Assembly (NCBI GenBank): GCA_018815245.1 | Contig: JAHIXK010000008.1 | Span: 186,001-250,000, forward strand | Origin: Gammaproteobacteria bacterium | GTDB lineage: Bacteria > Pseudomonadota > Gammaproteobacteria > Burkholderiales > Burkholderiaceae_B | Direction: 5' to 3' | Length of the DNA stretch: 64,000 nt | Shown: piece by piece, positions 10,304-18,910 of the stretch | Layout: every line of letters begins with the position of its first letter | Numbering within the stretch: position 1 is the stretch's first letter | Notes under the pieces: model-generated | Told to the model about the DNA's origin: nothing | Seen by the model: the letters and a program-made list of their open reading frames with translations, nothing else | The model's database searches: none | Made by a program: the position numbers and the translations under genes

Positions 10304-11715
10304 CAAAAAAGCCGATTGTTTATGTAGACATGGATGGCACGCTGAGCCCCTCAGATGTACTGCTTGAATCTTGCCTTTTGCTGCTCAAGAAAAATATTTT
10401 CTATGTGTTCCCCATGGTTTGGTGGGCGTTGCAGGGCGGGTGGGTTTTCAAAACCCAGGTGGCGCGGCGCATTGATCCAGTTCTGGATTTCCTGCCCATT
10501 GATGCGACGGTGCTTGAGCGTTTGAATCAGTTGAAGTCTGCCGGGCACGAGTTGGTGCTGGCCAGTGCCTCGGTGCGTCGGGATGTACAAAAGATTGCCA
10601 GTAGGCTTGGCTTGTTTGATCGTGTTATTGCCAGTGACAATGTGAACTTAAAGGGCGTGCGCAAGCTGCAGGCCATTGAGGCTGACAGCAAAGGCGAGCC
10701 CTTCATGTATTTTGGCGATGCCGCAGTGGATGTGTCGGTGTGGAAAAAGGCTGCTGTGGCATTTGGGGTTAATACCTCGATGAGCACACGCACCAAGGCG
10801 TTTGCTGCAGGCGTAAGCCTGAACAGAATTGATTCCCGGCGCACAGGTTTGAAGGTGTGGTTGAAGGCCATGCGTTTGCAGCAATGGGCCAAAAACGGTT
10901 TGCTGTTTTTGCCCTTGATTGCGGCCCATGAAAACAATGCGGCATTGTGGTTGAACATGTTGTCGGGTTTTGTTGCTTTCGGTTTGGTGGCATCGGCCAC
11001 CTACATCTGGAACGACCTGATGGATTTGAATTCAGACCGGCAGCACCCCCGCAAACGTCATCGCCCCATGGCCAGTGGTACGTTGACGATTGCGAAAGCC
11101 CTTGTTTTCATGAAGTTGCTGGGTGTTGCGGGCTTTGCCCTGGCCTGGTGGGCTGTGGGCTGGAAGTTCACCCTGGTGCTGTTGATCTACACCGTCGTGA
11201 CCCTGCTTTATACCTTTGTATTCAAGCGCACGGCCTTTGTGGATGTGCTGCTGCTGGCGATGCTGTACACAGTGCGGGTAATTGCGGGTGGCGTGGGCAC
11301 AGGCATTGAGTTGTCCAGTTGGTTGCTGGCCATTTCGCTGTTTGTTTTTCTGAGCCTGGCGTTGGTGAAGCGTTGCGCCGAGCTGGAGTTTTTACAAATA
11401 GAGGGCACGCAGCCCCAAGGTCGAGGTTACCGGATGAGCGACCTGAGTTACCTGGTGTCCATGGGCATTTCCAGTGGCTTTGTGGCGGTGCTGGTGTTGG
11501 CCTTGTATGTGGACAGCCAGAACGGTTCGATGTTGTACCAAACCCCTGAGTTTTTGTGGGGCATTTGCCCGCTTTTTCTGTATTGGTTGATGCGGATCTG
11601 GATCATGACCTCACGCAAAGAAATGATTGACGATCCTGTTCATTTCGCCATTCACGACCGCATCAGCTGGGCCTTTTTAGTGTCGGTGGGTGTGCTGGTC
11701 TTTTTGGCTTCCTGA
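10300..11715 (+). CDS. HAD phosphatase-UbiA prenyltransferase fusion
   Basis: A 471-residue two-domain membrane protein. Residues 1-175 form a HAD phosphatase: the nucleophile motif is VYVDMDGTLS (D10, D12), with LASASVRRD near 88 and MYFGDAAVDVSVWKKA near 136-151. Residues 185-471 form a UbiA-type polytopic prenyltransferase with NDLMDLNSDRQHPRKRHRP (N238, D239, D242, D246). The HPRKRHRP ending resembles decaprenyl-phosphate phosphoribosyltransferases more than ubiquinone or heme enzymes. I infer that it makes a polyprenyl-phospho-pentose and removes its 5'-phosphate. It overlaps the fabR stop by four bases and precedes a GT39-type enzyme. Confidence 0.85.
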   Translation: MTKKPIVYVDMDGTLSPSDVLLESCLLLLKKNIFYVFPMVWWALQGGWVFKTQVARRIDPVLDFLPIDATVLERLNQLKSAGHELVLASASVRRDVQKIASRLGLFDRVIASDNVNLKGVRKLQAIEADSKGEPFMYFGDAAVDVSVWKKAAVAFGVNTSMSTRTKAFAAGVSLNRIDSRRTGLKVWLKAMRLQQWAKNGLLFLPLIAAHENNAALWLNMLSGFVAFGLVASATYIWNDLMDLNSDRQHPRKRHRPMASGTLTIAKALVFMKLLGVAGFALAWWAVGWKFTLVLLIYTVVTLLYTFVFKRTAFVDVLLLAMLYTVRVIAGGVGTGIELSSWLLAISLFVFLSLALVKRCAELEFLQIEGTQPQGRGYRMSDLSYLVSMGISSGFVAVLVLALYVDSQNGSMLYQTPEFLWGICPLFLYWLMRIWIMTSRKEMIDDPVHFAIHDRISWAFLVSVGVLVFLAS

Positions 11716-11728
11716 CAGGGGCTTATTG

Positions 11729-13246
11729 ATGCAGCAATCGATCAAATTGCCACATGCCCGAAACGTGTTTGGGCTCACGGTGCTAACCACAATGGTTGTC
11801 AAGTTGTGGCTGGCCAGTTTTTTTCCGATGACCGGCGATGAGGCATTTTTTCACCTGTGGTCAACGGATCTGAATTTGGGTTATTACGATCACCCCCCCA
11901 TGATTGGCTGGTGGCTTTGGGCTTTAAGCCATGTGGGCAATCAACCCATTGTTGTTCGCAGTTTGACCCTGTTGTTAACCACCGTGATTGCTGGCGGAAT
12001 TGTGTTGCTTGCCCGGGAATTGCTGCCACGCGATCAAGAACCGCGGGCCTGGTTGGCCGGCGCAGTGTATTTGTCCATGCCAGCCTCGTGGTTTGCTGTG
12101 TTTGTGACCACTGATACCCCGTTGATCTTTTTTATGGGCCTGTCGGTGTTTACCTATGTGCGGGCCATTCGGGCAGGGTCTGGGGCGGGTATTTTCCTGG
12201 CCGGTTGTTTTCTGGGCTTGGCGTTTTTGTCCAAATATTTTGCAGTGCTGCTGGGGTTTGCCTTTGGTTTGCATTTGCTGTTTCAACGCGAGCGTTTCAA
12301 ATACCTCTTTTTGTTGTTGGCCGGGGTGTTGCCGTTTGCCAGTGTGAACATTGCTTACAACCTGCACAATTGCTGGAACAACGTCATGTTTAACCTGGTG
12401 AATCGCCACGATGACGCGCAATTGGGTTTGGGTACCGTGCTCACCTACCTTGGAATGATGTTGTACTTGCTCACACCCTGGGTTTTGTGGAGCCTGCTCA
12501 AAGGTGTGCGTGCCTGGGCTGCTCAAGGTGCACTGGCGTTTGCCTTGCTGGTGCCACTGGGTTTATTTTTGTTGATATCCCTGGAAAAAACCGTGGGCTT
12601 GCACTGGGTGCTGGGGTTTTTGCCAATCGCTTTCGTGTTGTTGGCGCTGTGCACAAGCGGTGTCTGGATGAAACGTTTTGTGTGGTTCAACGCGGTGTTG
12701 TCGATTCCGCATGTGGTGTTGTTCGGTTTGCTGATGCACGCAGATGCAGGCATATGGCCTAAAAAAAGTTTTCAGGAAGATGTGTTGTTTCACCGTGAAA
12801 TGCCCGCCATCCTGGACGAACTGACCCGCGACCTGCCACCAGGTGGTGTGTTGACCACCGTGGCCTATTCACCCGCTGCATTGATGACCTACCACCATGG
12901 CAAAGTGGTGCCGGTGTTTGGGTCGGGAAAATACCATGCACGCAATGACGACACCTTTGTTGACTGGCGGCAGATGGATGGCAAGCCCATCCGCATTGTG
13001 GCCAAGGCCAAACCGATTGACCCTGCCCTGTATTCTGCTTATCTGGATGATGTTGTTGTGCGAACTGCCGTGGTGAAGGGGGTGCCATTCACGATTGTAG
13101 ATGGCATGAATTTCAACTACACCAGGTTCCGTGATGTGGTGTTGCGTGAAGCGGTCGAGAAGTACTATCAAATTCCGTCTTTCTTGCCAGTGCTTGATTG
13201 CCCGTTTGCCCGCAAGTACGGTTTTGAGGCGCAGTGCGGGCTGTAA
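11729..13246 (+). CDS. ArnT-like GT39-family glycosyltransferase
   Basis: A 505-residue polytopic inner-membrane protein with about ten hydrophobic segments in residues 15-350 and a C-terminal periplasmic domain. The first loop carries the GT-C acidic motif in MTGDEAFFHLW, followed by GYYDHPPMIGWWLWA, the signature of ArnT/PMT-like enzymes that use polyprenyl-phosphate sugar donors. I start at the ATG at 11729, 13 bases after the preceding stop with AGGGG upstream. Following the HAD-UbiA gene it may use that enzyme's lipid-linked product. The acceptor (lipid A, protein or glycan) is unknown. Confidence 0.85.
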   Translation: MQQSIKLPHARNVFGLTVLTTMVVKLWLASFFPMTGDEAFFHLWSTDLNLGYYDHPPMIGWWLWALSHVGNQPIVVRSLTLLLTTVIAGGIVLLARELLPRDQEPRAWLAGAVYLSMPASWFAVFVTTDTPLIFFMGLSVFTYVRAIRAGSGAGIFLAGCFLGLAFLSKYFAVLLGFAFGLHLLFQRERFKYLFLLLAGVLPFASVNIAYNLHNCWNNVMFNLVNRHDDAQLGLGTVLTYLGMMLYLLTPWVLWSLLKGVRAWAAQGALAFALLVPLGLFLLISLEKTVGLHWVLGFLPIAFVLLALCTSGVWMKRFVWFNAVLSIPHVVLFGLLMHADAGIWPKKSFQEDVLFHREMPAILDELTRDLPPGGVLTTVAYSPAALMTYHHGKVVPVFGSGKYHARNDDTFVDWRQMDGKPIRIVAKAKPIDPALYSAYLDDVVVRTAVVKGVPFTIVDGMNFNYTRFRDVVLREAVEKYYQIPSFLPVLDCPFARKYGFEAQCGL

Positions 13247-13260
13247 TTACCGGGTGGCTT

Positions 13261-14232
13261 TTACTTGCCTTGCGGCGTAATGCGTTGCCACTTCAGTTCG
13301 CCTTTCAGCACATTGAGTTTGTCCGCGTCTTTCTGTTTCACGGGGATGGTCCAGGTGCCAGTGTCGGAAGTTTTTGCAGGTTTTCTGTCAAGCCGCGGGT
13401 CGTTGTAGGTCACAGTGCCGGTTTCAGACACCTTCACCCATGGCGATTCAGAAGTGCCGGGGCTGAAAAAAAGCGCTGTTTTTTGCGCCCACTTGTGCGC
13501 GCTGTTCAGCCACACGCCATTTTTACGAAGTTCGAGAAACGGCTCGTTTTGGTCATCAAGCACCTGAAATTCTTCTTGTGCGGTGCCCATTCGGGCAAGC
13601 AACAGGGCGTTACCGCTCAGACCTGGGATTAATGCATTGAACCCGTTAAATTCGGGTTCAGTGGTCAACATGGGGCGCCAGTAACCCGTCATGGGTTCGG
13701 CTTGTACTCGCTCAATTCGAACATCGGTGGGTTTGCCGTTGGCAACCATGCTCAAATTGAAATGCGCCACTTCTTCGTTTACCAAGCGAGGGTCGTACCA
13801 GCCATAACCTGTTTGCGTGTCCAGAAGTATCCAGTTGGGTTTCTGTTTCGTGTTCTCTTTCAGGCGATCGGGAATTGGGCCGCCGCCGGGTTGCCTGGAT
13901 CGGTGCCAACCCGTTGCGTTCAGGTCAGCGTACAGTTTGTTGCCATCGAAACGCAGAAAGGGGCGCTTGTCTTCGCCCAGCACCTCAATGCGTTGTTGCC
14001 CATCCGTGGCCAGGGAAAATTGATAAGCATTGGTTTTTACAACTTGAAGGCTGATGCCTTTGGGTAGTTTGGCTTTTGAGCTGACTGTGGGAATGCCGCC
14101 CTCGCTGCCATGTTCGGCATGCGCGAAGGCTGGTGTTGTTTGAACAAGGGCGGAAATGGTCAGGGTTGAAAAAGAAAACGCCAGGCAGGCGCCCAGCGTT
14201 TTCTTCACCCAGTGCGATTTAACGACGGGCAT
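13261..14232 (-). CDS. Secreted protein with an internal duplication, partner of the copper oxidase
   Basis: I do not recognise a named family. Of the 323 residues, the first 37 form a signal peptide ending in PAFA, so the mature protein would begin HAEHG, a possible copper site. The rest looks like two copies of one unit. VLGEDKRPFLRF (84-95) and GYGWYDPRL (142-150) correspond to VLDDQNEPFLEL (224-235) and GTVTYNDPRL (272-281). The ATG at 14232 lies inside the last codons of the oxidase gene (overlap 14219-14232), with AAGGAG 12 bases upstream. A GTG at 14208 is an alternative start. A metal-delivery or cell-surface role is inference. Confidence 0.8.
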   Translation of the reverse strand: MPVVKSHWVKKTLGACLAFSFSTLTISALVQTTPAFAHAEHGSEGGIPTVSSKAKLPKGISLQVVKTNAYQFSLATDGQQRIEVLGEDKRPFLRFDGNKLYADLNATGWHRSRQPGGGPIPDRLKENTKQKPNWILLDTQTGYGWYDPRLVNEEVAHFNLSMVANGKPTDVRIERVQAEPMTGYWRPMLTTEPEFNGFNALIPGLSGNALLLARMGTAQEEFQVLDDQNEPFLELRKNGVWLNSAHKWAQKTALFFSPGTSESPWVKVSETGTVTYNDPRLDRKPAKTSDTGTWTIPVKQKDADKLNVLKGELKWQRITPQGK

Positions 14233-16516
14233 TGGCGGTCATCACTCCTTGATTACCATGCTTGAGCATGAAGCTGACTGCTTTTGAAGGCAGAAGGCTT
14301 CCATCTGCCTGCTTGGCGCGAACAACGGTCATGTAAGCACCTTGTGGCACCACAGCGGCTTGATCCGGAATGTTGAAACGAACGCTTGTGCCCGTGATGG
14401 CCAACCTGTTTTTTGGAATGATCACGGTGCGCTGGTCAGCGTCAGTCAGGTGGGTGGTCACGGTGTGGCGAACCAGGGAAACAGAGTCGATCTTGCCCAT
14501 GTCGGTGCCGGGTGCCATTTCCAATGTCACTTGCTGGCCTTTGTTGAACAGGCGCATTTCAGTTTTGCCGTTGCCAGTTGCTGTGCCATTGCCGCCTGCA
14601 AAACCAACCAGTACCGGGCGGTTCGGGTTGCTCACATAAGGTGGGGCGTAAATTTCAAACGACGGATCACGGCCATCGTTGGGTGAAAACCCAAAGGCAG
14701 CCAGATTGATGTTCTTGGTGTACAGGGTTGAAATTGGCGCATGGCCACCCACAAGTACCCGACCGTCTTGCATCAACAATGCGGTGTTGTGGTAGGTGCG
14801 TGCGTTGTTGGCCACAGCCATTTGTGTCCATTTCTTGGTGACAGGGTCGAACCTTTCTGCAGTTTTGCGTGGAAATTCAACACCCGGTGCAGCCACACCA
14901 TCGCGGTCGCCGCCGCTGAAGGCCATCACGGAATCATCTGGCAGCAACACGCCGGAACCGTACCAGCGTGTTTCATTCAGTGATCCGGTCACTTCGCTTT
15001 CGTAGCTGGTGATATTGCTGCCATCGGTTTTCACCGTGTCAATTCGTGATGAAGCCACGGCCACATATCCACCTGGCGATGTGGCGCCCACCAAAGGCAG
15101 CACGCCGCCAGCAGTCAGGAAGCTTGCATCCTTATACTGGCCCTGCGCGTTGGGGCGCAGTGGCATCATCACGGAAAATGTGGATCCGCGCATGCCGGAA
15201 CCGACAACCTTTTGAGCCATTTGTTCGGGGTTGGTGGTGGTGACGGTACTTAATGCTTGCTGAAGTGCCTGGGGGCTCTTCATCGGGGCGCTCATGAGCG
15301 TTTTGGTCAGCGCGTCCATGGCAGCATTTTGTGCCGTCAACGGGTTCAGGATTTGAGTAAGTGATTCAAGACCAGCATCGCTGAACTTTAACGGGAAGCC
15401 GGCGTAGGCCAGGTCAGACCAGGTCTGATTGGCTGGGTTGTAGGTTGCGGCAATGTTCCACACAGGCTGGTCGTAAGACTGACCGTTCGGGTTGAATGCC
15501 TGGCCACCTGCGTTGTAATACACGTGTCCGTTGGGCAGCAGGTGCAAACGTGGGTACAGGGGCAGTGATCGCTGCCCGGTTTCCGCATTGACTGTCCACT
15601 TGCCTTTCCCGCCGTCCGCATTCGGGTCAAAGGTTTCTGTTTGTGGCACGTTGCGGCCACTTTGCTCGGGTGCGTTGGGGTAGATCGGCTTGATCAGCTT
15701 GGTCACGCCACTGGCCACGAACATTTTGCTGTCGGGCAGCGTGACAAGGGCAGGGTACCAGCGGCCGAAGTTCATGTCGGCCAATTGACCCCAGGTGTTT
15801 GTGTTGGGGTTGTATGCGCGGCTGTTTTTCAGGCCTTCCAGTTCGGTCAGGCCATAGCCAACTGCATTGTTGCCGGGTTCGCTGTAGTAGGCGGTGCCAC
15901 CCACTGCCATAATGCGGCCGTCGGCCAGCATGGCCACGTCGGCACAGAACAGGGCACCATCTGCACTGTTGGTTTCCTTGTTGCTCAGGCCTGGTACAAG
16001 TTCCGTAATTTCGTAGCCGTCCGGGTTGGCACCTGAATCCACTTCAACGGGGCGTGTCCACAGCGTTGCTGCATTTGCATCGCGCGGAATTTCCATGAGG
16101 CGTGTTTGGTCATTGATGGCCTTTTGACCGAAGTCGACCAGAATACTGAATTCGAAGTCTTCTGTGCCTTCCAGCGCGTTGAAATACAGGAAGTCGCCAT
16201 TGGGCAACAAGGAAATGGTGCCAGCGGCGGGCTTGCAGCGAAGCTTGCCATTTGCACCAACCCCTTCGCACTTGTTGTCAGTGCGAATGCCTTGCAGGTC
16301 GCCGTTGGCGTCGTCTGCCGCGGAACGTTCGTAAACGAAGGGCTCCGCAAATGGTTTGGTGAATGATCCCTTTTGAGCCGCTGGCGCTACGCCTTTGTCC
16401 GTGCTCACAGGGTTGTATTTGGCGCCAATCAAGTCGTCGAGCAGGCCCGCTTGAACGGGCAGTGCCGACCCCAATCCGATGGCGATTACTGCAGATAGTT
16501 TATTCAGCTTGAACAC
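14219..16516 (-). CDS. Secreted copper-radical oxidase (galactose/glyoxal oxidase-like)
   Basis: A 765-residue exported enzyme with a signal peptide (about residues 1-23, ending PVQA), a kelch-type beta-propeller and a C-terminal early-set domain. All active-site residues of galactose and glyoxal oxidases appear present. These are C191 in LFCADVAMLADG and Y254 in GRWYPALVTLPD (the cross-linked Cys-Tyr pair), Y575-H576 in ARTYHNTALL, and H689 in VTTHLTDADQR. It should oxidise a primary alcohol or aldehyde and release hydrogen peroxide. A helical insertion (about residues 378-450) splits the propeller and is unusual. The start is GTG at 16516, seven bases after AGAGGAG. Confidence 0.9.
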   Translation of the reverse strand: MFKLNKLSAVIAIGLGSALPVQAGLLDDLIGAKYNPVSTDKGVAPAAQKGSFTKPFAEPFVYERSAADDANGDLQGIRTDNKCEGVGANGKLRCKPAAGTISLLPNGDFLYFNALEGTEDFEFSILVDFGQKAINDQTRLMEIPRDANAATLWTRPVEVDSGANPDGYEITELVPGLSNKETNSADGALFCADVAMLADGRIMAVGGTAYYSEPGNNAVGYGLTELEGLKNSRAYNPNTNTWGQLADMNFGRWYPALVTLPDSKMFVASGVTKLIKPIYPNAPEQSGRNVPQTETFDPNADGGKGKWTVNAETGQRSLPLYPRLHLLPNGHVYYNAGGQAFNPNGQSYDQPVWNIAATYNPANQTWSDLAYAGFPLKFSDAGLESLTQILNPLTAQNAAMDALTKTLMSAPMKSPQALQQALSTVTTTNPEQMAQKVVGSGMRGSTFSVMMPLRPNAQGQYKDASFLTAGGVLPLVGATSPGGYVAVASSRIDTVKTDGSNITSYESEVTGSLNETRWYGSGVLLPDDSVMAFSGGDRDGVAAPGVEFPRKTAERFDPVTKKWTQMAVANNARTYHNTALLMQDGRVLVGGHAPISTLYTKNINLAAFGFSPNDGRDPSFEIYAPPYVSNPNRPVLVGFAGGNGTATGNGKTEMRLFNKGQQVTLEMAPGTDMGKIDSVSLVRHTVTTHLTDADQRTVIIPKNRLAITGTSVRFNIPDQAAVVPQGAYMTVVRAKQADGSLLPSKAVSFMLKHGNQGVMTANARR

Positions 16517-16627
16517 GTGTCATCTCCTCTTGGCAAGCATCTTTATTCAAGAATGGAGAAACGTGGTCACAGCGTACTGCGTGTCTCCGTTCTTGTTGTT
16601 GTTAACGGTTGTTACTGTTGGAGTGCA

Positions 16628-16651
16628 TTTTTAGATGCATCTTTCTAAAAA
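16628..16651. promoter_or_regulatory. Perfect inverted repeat TTTTTAGA-8-TCTAAAAA
   Basis: Eight-base arms flank TGCATCTT, about 110 bases upstream of the copper-oxidase GTG. The loop overlaps a second palindrome, AGATGCATCT (16633-16642). Symmetry and position suggest an operator; the regulator is unknown. Confidence 0.35.
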
Positions 16652-16776
16652 GAATAACCGTGATTATGGTTTTGGACAATCGTCGTTATATTCAATTTAA
16701 TGAATAATTTACGGGGTCATTGATGGATAGTGTGAAGAATGGTCGAGCAGAAAAAAATGCGGTATGCTGGAAAGCA

Positions 16777-16805
16777 AAAAGCCCATGCAAATGCATGGGC
16801 TTTTC
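16777..16805 (-). terminator. Rho-independent terminator after tRNA-Met
   Basis: GCCCATGC and GCATGGGC (16781-16800) form an eight-base stem with a four-base loop. It is flanked by A-run and T-run sequences, so on the minus strand it ends in TTTTTG just after the tRNA. It is symmetric enough to act in both directions. Confidence 0.8.
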
Positions 16806-16812
16806 GTTTATT

Positions 16813-16889
<77 letters not shown>

Positions 16890-16956
16890 GAAGACCGAGA
16901 GTATAACCGAGCTTTCTGAAAAAAAGAAGGACTTCAAACACTCTTTGCCATCAATT

Positions 16957-18072
16957 TTAAACCATGCGTTCTACGCGCCACATTTGGTATTTCAACGCCA
17001 ACACTGCGCCCAACACAATGCTGCCCAAGGCAACCCACGATGCCAGCGACAAAGTGCTAACGCCACTAAGGCCCTGGCCGACCGTGCAACCCAATGCAAG
17101 TACGCCGCCAATACCCATCAGCACAGCGCCGATCGTGTGGTTCGCGGTGTCTTCAACACCTTGAAATGTTTCCCAGCGAAACGATTTTTCTGCGAATGCA
17201 TTGCCGGCTGCGCCCAGAACAACACCGAAGCAGGCGACAACCCCCACGGTCAGTACGCGTGACTGGTCTGAGAAAAACATCAGCCATTCCAGTGTATAGG
17301 CGTAAGGTGCCACAAAACTGAACCCTTCGGCTCGGTTGGCGTAACTGCCCAGGTAAGCGGCTTCCAGTGTGTCGGGGTGTTCAGGTATGAATGCGAGTTG
17401 AAACACCACCCACCAGGCTGCGAGAATGGTCAGGCCCACGCCCACGCCACCCAGTATGGTTTCCTTGTTCCAGGCGGATTTGTTGGCCAGTGCTGCGATC
17501 AAAAGCATTGCTGGAATTGCGATGGCAAGAACTGGCGCCACAATGGTTGTGTTTGCTGAAACCAAGCCCGCCAGAAGATCAGGCAGGTAGGCGCTGGTTT
17601 CGAACTGAAACCGCACTGTGTCCAGATAATTGGCGCGAAGCACACCAAACACGCCACGCAGGGTCATGTAGGCGGAAACGCCCATGATCATGAACACCAT
17701 CAAGGCTTTCAAGTTGCCTGCGCCCAGGCGAATCAGGGTTTTGCTGCCACATCCCGAGGCAAGCACCATGCCGGCACCAAACAAGACGCCACCAACAATG
17801 CCAGAAAGCCAGGACCACTGATTGCCCAGATAAATGGTGTCGTTCAGGTTGGCGTAGCCAGCCAGGCTCATGGTTTGCAGGCCGAGGGTTGCGACTGCGA
17901 TTGCGACAAGCCACATGCGCATGCGTGTCCAGTCGCCAAAATTGACGATGTCGGCCACAGCACCCATGGTGCAGAAGTGTGTTCGGTGTGAAATGGCGCC
18001 GAAAGAAAGACCCACTGCGAAAGTGGCCCAAAGCACGATGCTTTGAATGTTACTGACGTTGATTTCTTCCAT
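16957..18072 (-). CDS. YeeE/YedE-family sulfur-compound transporter
   Basis: A 371-residue polytopic membrane protein with nine or ten hydrophobic segments. Three conserved cysteine sites typical of the YeeE/YedE (TsuA) thiosulfate/sulfur transport family are present: HRTHFCTMGAVAD near residue 33, LASGCGSKTLIRLGAGN near 107, and LALGCTVGQGLSG near 328. In characterised members these cysteines pass thiosulfate through the membrane. The start at 18072 is supported by an AAGG sequence upstream. It lies about 70 bases after cpoB in the same direction but probably has its own promoter, since TAAAAT occurs upstream. It would fit a thiosulfate-oxidising lifestyle, which is inference. Confidence 0.85.
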   Translation of the reverse strand: MEEINVSNIQSIVLWATFAVGLSFGAISHRTHFCTMGAVADIVNFGDWTRMRMWLVAIAVATLGLQTMSLAGYANLNDTIYLGNQWSWLSGIVGGVLFGAGMVLASGCGSKTLIRLGAGNLKALMVFMIMGVSAYMTLRGVFGVLRANYLDTVRFQFETSAYLPDLLAGLVSANTTIVAPVLAIAIPAMLLIAALANKSAWNKETILGGVGVGLTILAAWWVVFQLAFIPEHPDTLEAAYLGSYANRAEGFSFVAPYAYTLEWLMFFSDQSRVLTVGVVACFGVVLGAAGNAFAEKSFRWETFQGVEDTANHTIGAVLMGIGGVLALGCTVGQGLSGVSTLSLASWVALGSIVLGAVLALKYQMWRVERMV

Positions 18073-18144
18073 GGAACCGGCACCTTTGTATTTGTAGTGC
18101 CAGTATTTTACCCGCGCAGCGTGGTCGCGTGCAGGTTTTTGCGT

Positions 18145-18891
18145 TTACTTCAACGCTTCCAGACGGGCTTTGGCGCTTGATGCGGCGGGGCTGTCGGGGT
18201 ATTTGGTGATCAGTTCATTCAAGGTTTTCTTGGCACCCGGAATGCTTTTCAGCTCGAGTTGTGAACTGGCCATGCTCAGCAGTGCGTCTGGTGCACGCGG
18301 GCTGTCGGGGAAATCTTTTGCCAGATCACGTTGTGTGACTAGCGCTGTTTTGTACTCGCCTTGGGCGAACTGGGTGCTGCCTAAAAAGTAGCGAACCTGG
18401 GGTTCCAGCTTGCTTTGTTTGTACTTGCCCAGAAATTCCTGAAACTGGAGGGCAGCGTCTTTGTAGTTTCCGGCTTTGAAATGATCCAGGCCGGCCTGGT
18501 AATTGCTGAATTGTTCGGGCGGGACGGAAAGTTCTTCGCCATCAAGTTGCACCGCTTTGGGTTCCAGCTTTTTGATGCGTTCATCCAGGTTGGTGTATAG
18601 CAGTTTGTTGTCTTCTTGCAGCTTGCGAATGTTGTTGTTGGCAACCTCGAGATCGCCGCGCAAGCGGGCAATCTCTCGGTCTTTGTCGCTCAGGGACTGT
18701 GCCAGTGTAAGTTGCCCCTGATTGGAGAACTCCATCCGGGCGATCCGTTCCTCAAGCTGCTTGACCTGTTGACGCAGTTCCACAATGGCTTTGCGGGCTT
18801 CGGTGTCATCAAAAATTGCAAAAGCAGGGTTTGATGCGAAAACGCAAAACAGGGCGCTTATCCAGGCAAATTGCTTGACGTTCAGAGTCAT
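18145..18891 (-). CDS. cpoB: Cell division coordinator CpoB / Tol-Pal protein YbgF
   Basis: Periplasmic protein that links Tol-Pal energy to murein synthesis at the septum. The 248-residue product has a signal peptide (ends NPAFA), an N-terminal coiled coil (about residues 30-100) that trimerises in the family, and C-terminal TPR repeats (FSNYQAGLDHFKAGNYKDA, YFLGSTQFAQGEYKTA, LLSMASSQLELKS). It is the last gene of the tol-pal operon, 19 bases after pal. Confidence 0.93.
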   Translation of the reverse strand: MTLNVKQFAWISALFCVFASNPAFAIFDDTEARKAIVELRQQVKQLEERIARMEFSNQGQLTLAQSLSDKDREIARLRGDLEVANNNIRKLQEDNKLLYTNLDERIKKLEPKAVQLDGEELSVPPEQFSNYQAGLDHFKAGNYKDAALQFQEFLGKYKQSKLEPQVRYFLGSTQFAQGEYKTALVTQRDLAKDFPDSPRAPDALLSMASSQLELKSIPGAKKTLNELITKYPDSPAASSAKARLEALK

Positions 18892-18910
18892 CTCGAATGG
18901 ATTCCTTTAA

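Larger units (their letters stand above)
16517..16812. other. Intergenic region upstream of the copper oxidase
   Basis: About 300 bases without a gene. It holds the oxidase ribosome-binding site, a perfect inverted repeat at 16628-16651, AT-rich promoter-like sequence around 16660-16710, and the tRNA terminator hairpin at 16777-16805. No open frame here looks like a gene. Confidence 0.6.
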
